A DNA stretch of 14,925 bases from an uncultured Clostridia bacterium (GTDB taxonomy: Bacteria > Bacillota > Clostridia > UBA1381 > UMGS1253): the NCBI GenBank assembly GCA_934457145.1, contig CAKSHP010000035.1:1-14925 (forward strand), given 5' to 3'. Position numbers and translations under genes: made by a program. The first letter of the stretch is position 1. Each line of letters starts with the position of its first letter. This document shows, piece by piece, positions 1-7,657 of the stretch. Below the pieces are notes generated by a model. It was not told the DNA's origin. It saw only the letters and a program-made list of their open reading frames with translations, and did no database searches.

Positions 1-114
1 AATCTCGTCTGCCCTTTTAAAATAATCTTTGGAAACGCTTTCCGCCTCACGCACAATGTCAATAGTTTCTTGGGAAATATTAAAGTTTTCTTTTATAAAT
101 TCATTTGTATCCAA
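1..114 (-). CDS. Start of an unidentified protein (partial, cut by left edge)
   Basis: The first 38 codons of a minus-strand gene that continues beyond the left edge. It opens with TTG at 112-114, directly preceded by an in-frame TGA at 115-117, so TTG is the only start near the leader. An AAAGG ribosome-binding site lies about 13 bases upstream. The visible peptide begins MDTNEFIKENFNIS, is charged and predicted helical, and contains IVREAESVSKDYFKRADEI. The pattern 'NIS...I.AE....F...DEI' recalls the N-terminus of the methionine gamma-lyase / aluminium-resistance family (PLP enzymes), but 38 residues are too few to decide. It follows the terminator of the ACT-domain gene on the same strand. 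Its leader is nearly identical to that of iorA. Confidence 0.55.
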   Translation of the reverse strand, partial: MDTNEFIKENFNISQETIDIVREAESVSKDYFKRADEI

Positions 115-134
115 TCAATACTCACAGCCTTTCT
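114..134 (-). repeat. 21-base leader repeat, copy 1 (before the left-edge gene)
   Basis: These 21 bases match the bases directly upstream of iorA (4326-4346) at 20 of 21 positions. They include the AGAAAGG ribosome-binding site followed by CTGTG-n-GTATTGAT. In iorA the repeat ends right before the ATG. Here the equivalent codon would be TGG, and the frame starts instead at the TTG overlapping the last base of the repeat. Confidence 0.7.
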
Positions 135-146
135 TTATACTGCATC

Positions 147-180
147 AAAATGCCCCGCACAGCAAAAACTGCGCAGGGCA
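147..180 (-). terminator. Rho-independent terminator after the ACT-domain gene
   Basis: The arms at 151-162 and 169-180 pair around a 6-base loop. Read on the minus strand, the stem is 12 continuous pairs including two G-U wobbles and is followed by UUUU. Read on the plus strand, the same two positions become mismatches, so the hairpin is specific to minus-strand RNA. It lies 17 bases past the ACT gene's stop and probably ends the ior-paaK-ACT transcript. The U tract is short, so some read-through into the next gene is possible. Confidence 0.75.
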
Positions 181-196
181 AAATTTTTATTTGCCG

Positions 197-625
197 TTAT
201 CCGCAAATTTCTTTGTTTTCAAGCACTCTGACGCCTATTTCTTTTAAAACGGCATTTGCCTTTTCTTCATCGTCAACTCTTATAACACCGAACGCCTCGT
301 GGCTTTTTTGACCGACAAATGCATACATATACTCAACGCTTACCTCTTTTTCATCAAGCGCAGACAAAATTTTTGCAAGCCCTCCCGGAACATTTTCCAT
401 TGAAATGGCAATTACCTTCGTTGTCTTTACAACAAAGCCGTTTTGCGACAAAACTTCTTTTGCCTCGTCCGGCTTATCCGTCAAAACTCTTAAAATTCCA
501 AAATCCGTTGTGTCCGCCAAAGACAGAGCACACATATCTATTTTGTTGTCGGCAAGAATTTTTGTAAGCTCGGCAAGTCTGCCTTTTTTATTTTCAATAA
601 AAACCGAAACCTGTTTTACACTCAT
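197..625 (-). CDS. Double ACT-domain protein, amino-acid-binding regulator
   Basis: A 142-residue protein made of two ACT domains. The first is about residues 3-66 (VKQVSVFIENKKGRLAELTK, with the usual 'N..G.L..l...l' ligand-binding turn) and the second about 70-137 (VIAISMENVPGGLAKIL). There is no catalytic domain, signal peptide or membrane segment, so it is a free-standing cytosolic sensor. ACT domains bind small ligands, often amino acids. Stand-alone tandem ACT proteins are often found next to phenylacetate-CoA ligase and indolepyruvate oxidoreductase genes. The ATG at 623-625 has an AAAGG ribosome-binding site about 12 bases upstream. The gene follows paaK by 36 bases and precedes the terminator, so it is the last gene of the operon. 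I infer that it responds to an aromatic amino acid, but the ligand cannot be read from the sequence. Confidence 0.9.
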   Translation of the reverse strand: MSVKQVSVFIENKKGRLAELTKILADNKIDMCALSLADTTDFGILRVLTDKPDEAKEVLSQNGFVVKTTKVIAISMENVPGGLAKILSALDEKEVSVEYMYAFVGQKSHEAFGVIRVDDEEKANAVLKEIGVRVLENKEICG

Positions 626-661
626 GATTTTTCAAATCCTTTCTGCATGTCCGCAAAAATT

Positions 662-1969
662 TTAAAGCTTTCTTTTATCTATAACGCGCACTGCCTTGCC
701 CTCCGACCTTGCTATGCTCTTAGGCTCAACAAGCTTGATCTTCGCGGCAATTCCGAGCGTGCTTTCTATATTTGCTTTTATTTTCTTTTCCATAGCCTCT
801 ATGCCCTTTACATCGTCTGTGAGCATTTCTTCGGAAATTTCAACCTGAATTTCAATTGTGTCAAGTGTGCCGACTCTGTCAACAACTATAAGATAATAAG
901 GAAGTGTATCACCCATCTTCAAAAGCACATCTTCAATCTGCGACGGGAAAACGTTTACTCCTCTTATAATCAACATATCGTCGCTTCTGCCCTGAGGCTT
1001 GTTCATTCTCACAAATGTTCTGCCGCAGCTGCATTTTTCATAATTTAACGACGTTATATCCTTTGTTCTGTAACGGATAAGCGGAAGTCCCTCTTTTGTA
1101 AGCGTTGTAAACACCAATTCGCCCGCGCTGCCGTCAGGAAGAACTTCTCCCGTGTCGGGATCTATAATTTCGGCAATAAAATAATCTTCATTAATATGCA
1201 TGCCTTTCTGACACTCGCACTCATATGCAACTCCGGGACCGATAATTTCGCTCAGACCATAAATGTCATAAGCCTTTATATGAAGCCTTTGCTCAATCTC
1301 GCGGCGCATCTGCTCCGTCCAGGGCTCAGCTCCGAAAATTCCGGCTTCAAGCTTAATATCGTTTTTAATATCTATTCCCATTTCCTCCATTGTCTCTGCC
1401 ATATACAAAGCATATGAAGGCGTGCACGCAAGATGCGTTGTGCCAAAGTCTATCATCGTTTGAATTTGTCTTTTTGTGTTTCCCGTAGATATCGGAATAA
1501 CCGAAGCGCCGACCTTTTCAGCTCCGTAATGAGCGCCGAGTCCGCCCGTAAACAAACCGTATCCGTAAGCAATTTGCGTAAATGATTTGTCTGTCATATT
1601 TGCAGCCGTAAATGCTCTTGCCACAATTTCGCTCCACATTTCCAAATCGTTTCTCGTACAGCCCACAACGGTCTGCTTTCCCGTTGTACCGCTTGACGCA
1701 TGAATACGGACAACATCTTTCATATCGGTTGCAAACATTCCGAAAGGATAAGTGTCTCTTAAATCCTGTTTATAGGTAAAAGGCAGTTTAGAAAGATCAT
1801 CAATGGATTTTATATCAGACACCTTAATGCCCGCAGCGTCCATTTTCTTTCTATAGTGCTCAACATTATTATACACTTTTTCAACCAGCTTGCACAAAAG
1901 CTCCGACTGGCGCTTTTTTATGTCCTCCCGGCTCATGCATTCTCTGTCTTTATTCCAATATCTTGCCAT
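662..1969 (-). CDS. paaK: Phenylacetate-CoA ligase (AMP-forming)
   Basis: A 435-residue member of the adenylate-forming superfamily, at the usual length for PaaK. The reaction joins phenylacetate (or a related aryl acetate) to CoA using ATP, giving AMP and pyrophosphate. Visible motifs are the P-loop-like SSGTTGK at 92-98, FGAEPWT at 212-218, YGLSE at 237-241 and a C-terminal RSEGK with the probable catalytic lysine at 425. The N-terminus (YWNKDRE.MSRE) is the family's standard opening, which supports the ATG at 1967-1969. A GAGG ribosome-binding site lies about 12 bases upstream. It sits 33 bases after iorB. In anaerobes with this arrangement PaaK is thought to work on the aryl-acetyl-CoA made by IorAB. 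Whether it runs toward the ester or toward the free acid is inference. Substrate range (phenyl-, hydroxyphenyl- or indole-acetate) is not decided by sequence. Confidence 0.95.
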   Translation of the reverse strand: MARYWNKDRECMSREDIKKRQSELLCKLVEKVYNNVEHYRKKMDAAGIKVSDIKSIDDLSKLPFTYKQDLRDTYPFGMFATDMKDVVRIHASSGTTGKQTVVGCTRNDLEMWSEIVARAFTAANMTDKSFTQIAYGYGLFTGGLGAHYGAEKVGASVIPISTGNTKRQIQTMIDFGTTHLACTPSYALYMAETMEEMGIDIKNDIKLEAGIFGAEPWTEQMRREIEQRLHIKAYDIYGLSEIIGPGVAYECECQKGMHINEDYFIAEIIDPDTGEVLPDGSAGELVFTTLTKEGLPLIRYRTKDITSLNYEKCSCGRTFVRMNKPQGRSDDMLIIRGVNVFPSQIEDVLLKMGDTLPYYLIVVDRVGTLDTIEIQVEISEEMLTDDVKGIEAMEKKIKANIESTLGIAAKIKLVEPKSIARSEGKAVRVIDKRKL

Positions 1970-2002
1970 TTTTATTCACATCCTCAGTTTTTCGCTTTAA
2001 TT

Positions 2003-2593
2003 TTAATCCTGATAATTATATCCGAGTTCAAAGGCTTTTTTGTTTGTTTCCAAAAATTTCGGAGGAACATTTTCCTCTACAGCCTTTTCCCAAACACTTT
2101 TTTCAATTTCGCTGCTTTTTGCCAGTACGCCTATCAAAACAACGTTTACAGCCTTCATATTTCCTGCCTGCTCCGCCATTTTAAGCGCATCAACGGCAAT
2201 AACATTTTCAAACTTGCCGCAAAGCTTTTCTATAACATTTTCCGTATACTTCACAGCTCCCGTTATAACCGGCATAGGATCAATTTTTTGCGTGTTTACA
2301 ATTATTTTTCCGTCCTTTTTAAGATACGATGCATAACGATACGCTTCAAGTTCTTCAAACGATAAAACTATATCCGCACAGCCGAGTGAAATAATCGGAG
2401 AATAAACTTTCTTTCCGTATTTCACATAAGTTACAACGCTGCCTCCGCGCTGCGACATACCGTGTACTTCGGAAATTTTAACATCGTTGCCGCTGCTTTT
2501 TGCAACGCTTCCCAATATTCTGCTGGCAAGCAGCGTTCCCTGTCCGCCAACGCCCACTATCATTATACTTTTCACATTACTCAATTTACTCAC
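2003..2593 (-). CDS. iorB: Indolepyruvate:ferredoxin oxidoreductase, beta subunit
   Basis: About 195 residues, the usual length for IorB, the gamma-type domain of the 2-oxoacid:ferredoxin oxidoreductase family. The N-terminal glycine-rich motif IVGVGGQGTLLASRILG and the later SEVHGMSQRGGSVVTYVKYG are hallmarks of the family. It partners IorA to oxidise aryl-pyruvates with CoA and ferredoxin. The reading frame overlaps the end of iorA, so the two are translationally coupled. The exact start is uncertain: TTG at 2594-2596, GTG at 2591-2593 or TTG at 2582-2584. The last gives MSNVKSIMIVGVGG, close to typical IorB openings, and leaves AAAAGG about 12 bases upstream. I give the GTG as a middle choice. 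No start is a canonical ATG, which may keep IorB output tied to IorA translation. Confidence 0.92.
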   Translation of the reverse strand: MSKLSNVKSIMIVGVGGQGTLLASRILGSVAKSSGNDVKISEVHGMSQRGGSVVTYVKYGKKVYSPIISLGCADIVLSFEELEAYRYASYLKKDGKIIVNTQKIDPMPVITGAVKYTENVIEKLCGKFENVIAVDALKMAEQAGNMKAVNVVLIGVLAKSSEIEKSVWEKAVEENVPPKFLETNKKAFELGYNYQD

Positions 2594-4325
2594 CAACCTT
2601 TTCTATCGCAGAGAATTTACAAATATTTCGGCAAAGTCCGCAGCCGTTGCAAAGCGAAGTGTCAATTTCAAGCAAATCGCCTTTAACCGTAATCGCGGGA
2701 CATCCGAGCTTTAAGCACATTTTGCACTTTTTGCACTTATCCGGATTAATCTTGCACATACCGTCATATTTAACATATTTCAAAAGTGCGCACGGACGCT
2801 GCGAAATAATAACCGACGGCGTCATTGAATTAATTTCCTCGCGGACAACCTTTTCAAAATTCTCCAGATCAAACGGATCTGCAACTCTTATATGCTCTTT
2901 TTCAACTCCGACAGCCTCTGCAAGAGTTATAAGGTTTACTTTACTTGCAGGTTCGTTTTTAATTGTGTATCCTGTTGTCGGGTTTTGCTGATGGCCTGTC
3001 ATACCCGTTATTGAATTGTCAAGTATTATAACGGTTCCGTGACCGTGATTGTAAACCATATCTATAAGTCCGGTTATTCCCGAATGAATAAATGTCGAGT
3101 CGCCTATAACGGAAACGGTCTTTCGGCTAAGCTCCTCGCCGACCGCTTTTTCCATGCCGTGTGCCATGCCGATGCTTGCTCCCATGCACACAACCGTGTC
3201 AATGCTTTGAAGCGGCGGCTGTGCACCGAGCGTGTAGCAGCCTATATCTCCACAGACGCGAAGTCCCAGTTTTTTAAGCACATAAAACATACCTCTGTGC
3301 GGACATCCCGGACACATTACCGGCGGTCTTGCCGGTGCATTTTCTTCCATTGTAACATACTGAGCGCCATCCTCACCGAGGACTGCTTTTTTTATCATTT
3401 CCGGCGTATACTCTCCCAAAAGCGTGAAAAGCTCTTTTCCGAAAACATCTGCCCCGATTGCCTTGCAGTGAGTTTCAATAAAAGGATCAAGTTCTTCTAT
3501 AACATACACCTTTTCAACCTCTGCGGCAAAATCTTTTATCGCCTTTACCGGAAGCGGATTTACCATATCAAGCTTTAAGTAAGACGCGTTGCCTCCCAAA
3601 GCCTCTTTTGCATACTGATATGCAATTCCCGCAGTTATAATACCGATTTTTTTCGAGTTAATTTCTTTTTTCGCAAAGCTTTCCGATAAAGCCGCAAGCT
3701 CCTCCATGCGCTTTTCAACAACAACGTGTCTTTTCTTTGCGCTTGCAGGCATCATAACATATTTTGAAATATCTTTAACATATTCTTTATTTTCTCTCTC
3801 AACACGTTCGTTTAACTCAACAATGCTCTGCGAGTGCGACACTCTTGTCGAAAGTCTTATAAACACAGGTGTGTCATATTTTTCGCTTATATCAAACGCC
3901 TGTTTTGTAAACTCCTTGCACTCCGCGCTGTCTGCCGGTTCAAGCATAGGAATTTTTGCAGCCTTTGCATAATTTCTGCTGTCCTGTTCGTTTTGCGACG
4001 AATGCATTCCCTGATCGTCTGCGGCACAAATAACCAGTCCGCCGTTTACACCTGTGTATGACACAGTAAACAAAGGATCTGCCGCAACGTTTACGCCGAC
4101 ATGCTTCATGCAAGTCATTGCTCTTGCCCCTGCAACGCTGGCCCCGATTGCCGTTTCCGTGGCAACCTTTTCATTCGGCGCCCATTCGGAATACACATCG
4201 TCATACTTAGCCAAACATTCAGTAATTTCCGTACTCGGCGTGCCCGGATATGAAGACACTACCTTAAGCCCCGCTTCATAAGCGCCTCTTGCAACCGCCT
4301 CGTTTCCCAACATAATTTTTTTCAT
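2586..4325 (-). CDS. iorA: Indolepyruvate:ferredoxin oxidoreductase, alpha subunit
   Basis: A 579-residue catalytic subunit that converts indolepyruvate and other aryl-pyruvates, CoA and oxidised ferredoxin to aryl-acetyl-CoA, CO2 and reduced ferredoxin. The N-terminal pyrimidine-binding domain carries SSYPGTPSTEI (24-34) and the conserved NEKVA glutamate at 52. A thiamine-diphosphate domain in the second half contains MCPGCPHRGMF, GDIGCYTLG and GDSTFIHSG. The C-terminus (524-579) is a two-cluster ferredoxin domain with CKKCKMCLKLGCP and CNGCGLCRNIC. Length and domain order are normal and all key motifs are present. I chose ATG at 4323-4325 because MKKIMLGNEAVARGA is the family's usual opening; a GTG 12 bases further upstream would lie almost on the AAAGG ribosome-binding site. 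It is coupled to iorB downstream. The 5' region carries a repeated inverted motif described separately. Confidence 0.97.
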   Translation of the reverse strand: MKKIMLGNEAVARGAYEAGLKVVSSYPGTPSTEITECLAKYDDVYSEWAPNEKVATETAIGASVAGARAMTCMKHVGVNVAADPLFTVSYTGVNGGLVICAADDQGMHSSQNEQDSRNYAKAAKIPMLEPADSAECKEFTKQAFDISEKYDTPVFIRLSTRVSHSQSIVELNERVERENKEYVKDISKYVMMPASAKKRHVVVEKRMEELAALSESFAKKEINSKKIGIITAGIAYQYAKEALGGNASYLKLDMVNPLPVKAIKDFAAEVEKVYVIEELDPFIETHCKAIGADVFGKELFTLLGEYTPEMIKKAVLGEDGAQYVTMEENAPARPPVMCPGCPHRGMFYVLKKLGLRVCGDIGCYTLGAQPPLQSIDTVVCMGASIGMAHGMEKAVGEELSRKTVSVIGDSTFIHSGITGLIDMVYNHGHGTVIILDNSITGMTGHQQNPTTGYTIKNEPASKVNLITLAEAVGVEKEHIRVADPFDLENFEKVVREEINSMTPSVIISQRPCALLKYVKYDGMCKINPDKCKKCKMCLKLGCPAITVKGDLLEIDTSLCNGCGLCRNICKFSAIEKVGE

Positions 4326-4346
4326 ATCAATACACACAGCCTTTCT
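4326..4346 (-). repeat. 21-base leader repeat, copy 2 (before iorA)
   Basis: The 21 bases immediately before the iorA ATG match those before the left-edge gene (114-134) at 20 of 21 positions. AAAGG lies 14 bases from the ATG, longer than the 7-10 typical of the plus-strand genes in this window. The identity goes beyond the ribosome-binding core, so chance or a shared AGAAAGG alone does not explain it. Confidence 0.7.
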
Positions 4347-4390
4347 GCCCGCAAAAGCTAACGGTTAAACTCCATAATACCCCGATGCGG

Positions 4391-4461
4391 ACAACGGAAT
4401 ATTTTTTATTTCTTTATTTCAGCAACGCAACGGAACAGATATAAAAAATCCGTTCCGTTGC
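4391..4461 (-). promoter_or_regulatory. Hairpin with a third competing copy in the symporter-iorA gap
   Basis: The arms at 4427-4436 and 4452-4461 are perfect 10-base inverted repeats (GCAACGGAAC / GTTCCGTTGC), with three further inner pairs after one mismatch. A third copy of the core, CAACGGAA, lies at 4392-4399 in the same orientation as the 4427 arm. On the minus-strand transcript the upstream arm (4452-4461) could therefore pair with either downstream copy. The hairpin falls between the symporter stop and iorA. On the minus strand it is followed by an A-rich stretch rather than a U tract, so it is not a standard intrinsic terminator for the symporter. It could stabilise the symporter mRNA end, act in the iorA leader, or be a protein-binding site. 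I found no convincing sigma-A promoter for iorA in this gap. Confidence 0.5.
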
Positions 4462-4484
4462 ATTGTTTTATACTATTTATTTTT

Positions 4485-6050
4485 CTAACGCTCAAAACAG
4501 CGATCTAAAAGCTCTTTACACGGCTTTTTGGTAAATTTGCTCACAATCGGAACAACAATAAACGACACTGCCATTGCCGCAACTCCCATCTCCGGTGCGC
4601 TCTTTGACGCAACTTTAAACGCAGCCGAAAATGCCATATCAGCCGACATTGCGTTTGCCGTGAGCACAACAGTTGTCAGTGCAACCGTCAAAAATCCGGC
4701 AATCATTCCTGCCCAGGCGCCCGCTTTGGTTGTTTTTTTAGAATAAATTCCCCAAACATAAGGGCCTATAAAACATCCGGACACAACGCCCCAGCTAAAC
4801 GACATAATATTTACTATTATAGTTATATTCATTGTTGCGAATATGTACGACAAAACAACGAATACAAGACATAACACCCTTGTAAGAAGCATTTGATTTT
4901 TCGGTTTGTAGTTTTTCTTAACCGTCGGCACAAGGTCAACCGAAATAGCAGACGCCGAAGTGAGCACAACAGACGAAAGCGTTGACATCGATGCCGATAA
5001 AAGCAAAATCAAAACAACCGCAAGAATCATAGTTGTAACAAGATTTGCATCTCCCAAAGCATTTAAAAGAGTCGACGGGATAACGCTGTCAACTCCGCCC
5101 TGCGGAAGATTGTTGTTTAAAACCAGTCTTGAAAGAGAGCCTATAAAATATGCTCCGCAGCCTATAAGCATAGCAAACGCAGTCGAAACAACCGTTGCCG
5201 TTTTTATAGACTTTGTATCTTTTATTGCATAATATTTGCTGACCATCTGCGGAAGTCCCCATGTACCAAACGATGTGAGCAAAATGTTGACACACAAAAA
5301 TTTCCATGAAGCGCCGCCCCATATATTTGTAAGCTGCGATCCGCTTATGCCGTCGCCGTTATCGCAAATACCTCCGAGACGGCTGAAAAACTCTCCGAAT
5401 CCGCCTACAGACGGGTGAAGCGTTACCGCAACAACCATAGCAACCACGCCGATAACCATAATAATTCCCTGAACAAAATCGGTATACGCCGTTGCAACAT
5501 AACCGCCGAGCACCAGATACACAGCAGTTAAAACCGCAATAACAAGCATCCATGTCGACACCGAAACTTTAGGGAAAATCGCCGTAAACATTGAACCCAA
5601 ACCCTTATAAACAGCAGCGCTGTACGGCACCAGAAATACAAATATTATAACCGCCGCAACCACTTTAAAGGCAACCGAACTGTATCTTGCCTCAAAAAAC
5701 TCAGGCATCGTTTTAACCTTTAAAGAATGGGTCATTGTTCTTGTGCGCCTTGCTAAAAGCATCCATGCCAAAAGGCATCCGAGCACTGCGTTTCCGACGC
5801 CTATCCAAATAGAACCGAGTCCGATGTTCCAGCCGTGCTGTCCTGCATAGCCAACGAAAATTACCGCCGAAAAATACGACGTTCCGTATGCAAATGCCGA
5901 AACCCACGGTCCGATATTTCTTCCTCCGAGAAGAAATCCGTCAATTGTCCGCGCTTTTTTAAGGCTGTATATGCCTATAATAACCATAGCAATCGCAAAG
6001 ATTGCAAGCGCAATAATGGTAACTGTTTGTGTTTGCTGTAAATCAACCAC
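4485..6050 (-). CDS. Sodium:solute symporter (SSS/PutP family)
   Basis: A 521-residue integral membrane protein with about 13 predicted helices, the SSS family pattern. It uses the Na+ gradient to import a small solute. Diagnostic segments are FLLGGRNIGPWVSAFAYGTSYFSA (39-62), GGYVATAYTDFVQG (182-195), FGTWGLPQMVSKYYAIKD (261-278) and LSASMSTLSSVVLTSASA (351-368), whose Ser/Thr-rich stretch matches the conserved Na2 sodium site. PutP-like overall, but substrate cannot be inferred; proline, other amino acids or monocarboxylates are all possible. The start is GTG at 6048-6050 with AGGCAGG upstream. A sigma-A promoter lies about 95 bases before it. It is 159 bases upstream of iorA on the same strand, so a role in taking up or exporting a substrate of the aromatic pathway is plausible but is inference from position. 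Confidence 0.93.
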   Translation of the reverse strand: MVDLQQTQTVTIIALAIFAIAMVIIGIYSLKKARTIDGFLLGGRNIGPWVSAFAYGTSYFSAVIFVGYAGQHGWNIGLGSIWIGVGNAVLGCLLAWMLLARRTRTMTHSLKVKTMPEFFEARYSSVAFKVVAAVIIFVFLVPYSAAVYKGLGSMFTAIFPKVSVSTWMLVIAVLTAVYLVLGGYVATAYTDFVQGIIMVIGVVAMVVAVTLHPSVGGFGEFFSRLGGICDNGDGISGSQLTNIWGGASWKFLCVNILLTSFGTWGLPQMVSKYYAIKDTKSIKTATVVSTAFAMLIGCGAYFIGSLSRLVLNNNLPQGGVDSVIPSTLLNALGDANLVTTMILAVVLILLLSASMSTLSSVVLTSASAISVDLVPTVKKNYKPKNQMLLTRVLCLVFVVLSYIFATMNITIIVNIMSFSWGVVSGCFIGPYVWGIYSKKTTKAGAWAGMIAGFLTVALTTVVLTANAMSADMAFSAAFKVASKSAPEMGVAAMAVSFIVVPIVSKFTKKPCKELLDRCFER

Positions 6051-6143
6051 TTTTTTCTACCTGCCTTCCATACTACTTTTTTTGTTTTGTACTTCTACCG
6101 TATTACACAAGCCCGGAAAACTCAATTTTTCCGACTTGAATAT

Positions 6144-6172
6144 ATGATACAACAAATTTCGTCAAATGTAAA
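6144..6172 (-). promoter_or_regulatory. Sigma-A promoter for the symporter gene
   Basis: On the minus strand, TTTACA (6167-6172) and TATCAT (6144-6149) are separated by exactly 17 bases. The GTG start at 6050 is about 90 bases downstream of the -10. It faces away from the rmuC promoter, about 70 bases away. Confidence 0.65.
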
Positions 6173-6243
6173 GTGTTTTTTTGCATTTTTTTAATTTTTA
6201 AAGATTTTTATTTTCATTTTTGCAATAAATTTTACCGTTTTGC

Positions 6244-6272
6244 TGGACATGGAGCTAAAAAACATGTATAAT
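6244..6272 (+). promoter_or_regulatory. Sigma-A promoter for rmuC
   Basis: TGGACA (6244-6249) and a perfect TATAAT (6267-6272) are 17 bases apart, about 40 bases before the rmuC ATG. The -10 lies between the arms of a perfect 8-base inverted repeat, AGCTAAAA (6253-6260) and TTTTAGCT (6289-6296), which could be an operator or a hairpin at the start of the mRNA. Confidence 0.75.
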
Positions 6273-6313
6273 AAATACGAAACAAAAATTTTAGCTTACG
6301 GAGATTTTAAATC

Positions 6314-7549
6314 ATGCAAAACAACCTCACCCTTATTTTCTCAGCCTCAGCGGCAATATTTACGCTTATCATTCTTATTAAGGTATTATTTTTTGCCCCC
6401 GGCAATAAAAGTAATGATAACGGAGAAATTATAAATGCAATAAAAGATTCGCAGTCGCAAAATATATCGGCTGTAAAAGACAATTTAACCTTGCTTTCAA
6501 ATGCCCTCACATCATCTCAGAAGCAGAGCTATGAAATGCAGGACAAGCGTTTGATAGAACTCGGAAGCCGCCTTTCTTCAATGTCGTCCCAAAATGAACA
6601 AAAGCTTGAGGCAATCCGCCAAAATGTAGACTCAAAGCTTTCGCAGATTTCGCAAAACAACGATAAGCAAATCGAAAAAATACGTCAGACCGTCGACGAT
6701 AAACTTCAAAAAACATTAGACGAAAAAATAGAAAGGTCGTTTAAAACCGTCAGTGAACGTCTTGAACAGGTTTACAAAGGTCTTGGCGAAATGCAAAGCC
6801 TTGCCGTAAGCGTTGGAGATTTAAAAAAAGTGCTTTCAAATGTTAAAACCCGAGGAATTTTAGGCGAAATTCAGCTCGGTGCAATTTTAGAGCAAATCCT
6901 TTCTCCCGAACAATATAAAGAAAATATTGCCACAATTCCCGGCAGTCGCGACGTTGTTGAATTTGCTTTATGCTTGCCCGGAAACGGCGATGAATTCGTC
7001 TATCTTCCGATAGACTCTAAATTTCCGGCAGATATGTATGCAAATCTTTCCGATGCATACGAAAGCGCAGACGTTCAAAAAATTGCCCTGGCTAAATCCG
7101 CATTGGAAAAAAGCATAAAACAATCGGCAAAAACAATACATGACAAATACATAGAACCTCCCTACACAACCGATTTTGCAATAATGTTTCTTCCTTTTGA
7201 AGGTCTTTACAGCGAGGTTGTACGTATGGGACTTATAGAAACGCTGCAAAATGACTACAAAATAAATATTGCCGGACCGACCACAATGGCTGCGATATTA
7301 AACAGCCTGCAAATGGGCTTTAAAACTCTTGCAATCCAGAAGCACTCCGGCGAGGTCTGGAAAATATTAGGCGCAGTAAAAAGCGAATTTGATAAATTCG
7401 CCGATGTTCTTTGTGCAACACAAACAAGGCTCGATCAGGCAAACAAAGAGCTTGACAAGCTCGTAGGCGTCCGCACAAGAAAAATCCAAAGCACCCTGAA
7501 AAACATAACGGCGCTTGAAAACCCCGGTGAAAACAACATTTTGGATTAA
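6314..7549 (+). CDS. rmuC: DNA recombination protein RmuC homolog
   Basis: A 411-residue protein with the RmuC architecture. An N-terminal membrane anchor (about 5-27) is followed by a long charged coiled coil (about 55-165, with repeated 'KLSQIS.NNDKQIEKIRQTV' heptads) and the RmuC nuclease-like domain (about 175-395). Diagnostic stretches are RGILGEIQLGAILEQIL, PIDSKFPADMY, FAIMFLPFEGLYSEV and GPTTMAAILNSLQMGFKTLAIQK. In E. coli RmuC limits inversions at short inverted repeats. The fold is related to restriction-type nucleases, but its exact activity is not settled. The ATG at 6314 is preceded by CGGAG at 10 bases. It has its own promoter and is divergent from the symporter. No clear terminator follows; the next gene has a separate promoter. 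Confidence 0.93.
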   Translation: MQNNLTLIFSASAAIFTLIILIKVLFFAPGNKSNDNGEIINAIKDSQSQNISAVKDNLTLLSNALTSSQKQSYEMQDKRLIELGSRLSSMSSQNEQKLEAIRQNVDSKLSQISQNNDKQIEKIRQTVDDKLQKTLDEKIERSFKTVSERLEQVYKGLGEMQSLAVSVGDLKKVLSNVKTRGILGEIQLGAILEQILSPEQYKENIATIPGSRDVVEFALCLPGNGDEFVYLPIDSKFPADMYANLSDAYESADVQKIALAKSALEKSIKQSAKTIHDKYIEPPYTTDFAIMFLPFEGLYSEVVRMGLIETLQNDYKINIAGPTTMAAILNSLQMGFKTLAIQKHSGEVWKILGAVKSEFDKFADVLCATQTRLDQANKELDKLVGVRTRKIQSTLKNITALENPGENNILD

Positions 7550-7575
7550 ATTGCATAATTTTTTTATAAAATGTA

Positions 7576-7604
7576 TAGACTATTTCAAAAATATGTGTTA
7601 AAAT
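7576..7604 (+). promoter_or_regulatory. Sigma-A promoter (extended -10) for the asp23-fakA-recG operon
   Basis: TAGACT (7576-7581) and TAAAAT (7599-7604) are 17 bases apart, with a TGn extension at 7596-7598. The site lies in a very AT-rich gap about 55 bases before the asp23 ATG. Confidence 0.65.
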
Positions 7605-7657
7605 ATATTTTGTATATTTAATATAATTTATTAAAAATAAGTTATGGAGGTAATATG

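Noticed and set aside
1856..2365. A 169-codon plus-strand frame across paaK and iorB
   Set aside because: Both strands cannot be coding here, and paaK and iorB are unmistakable; the translation is a Phe-rich shadow.
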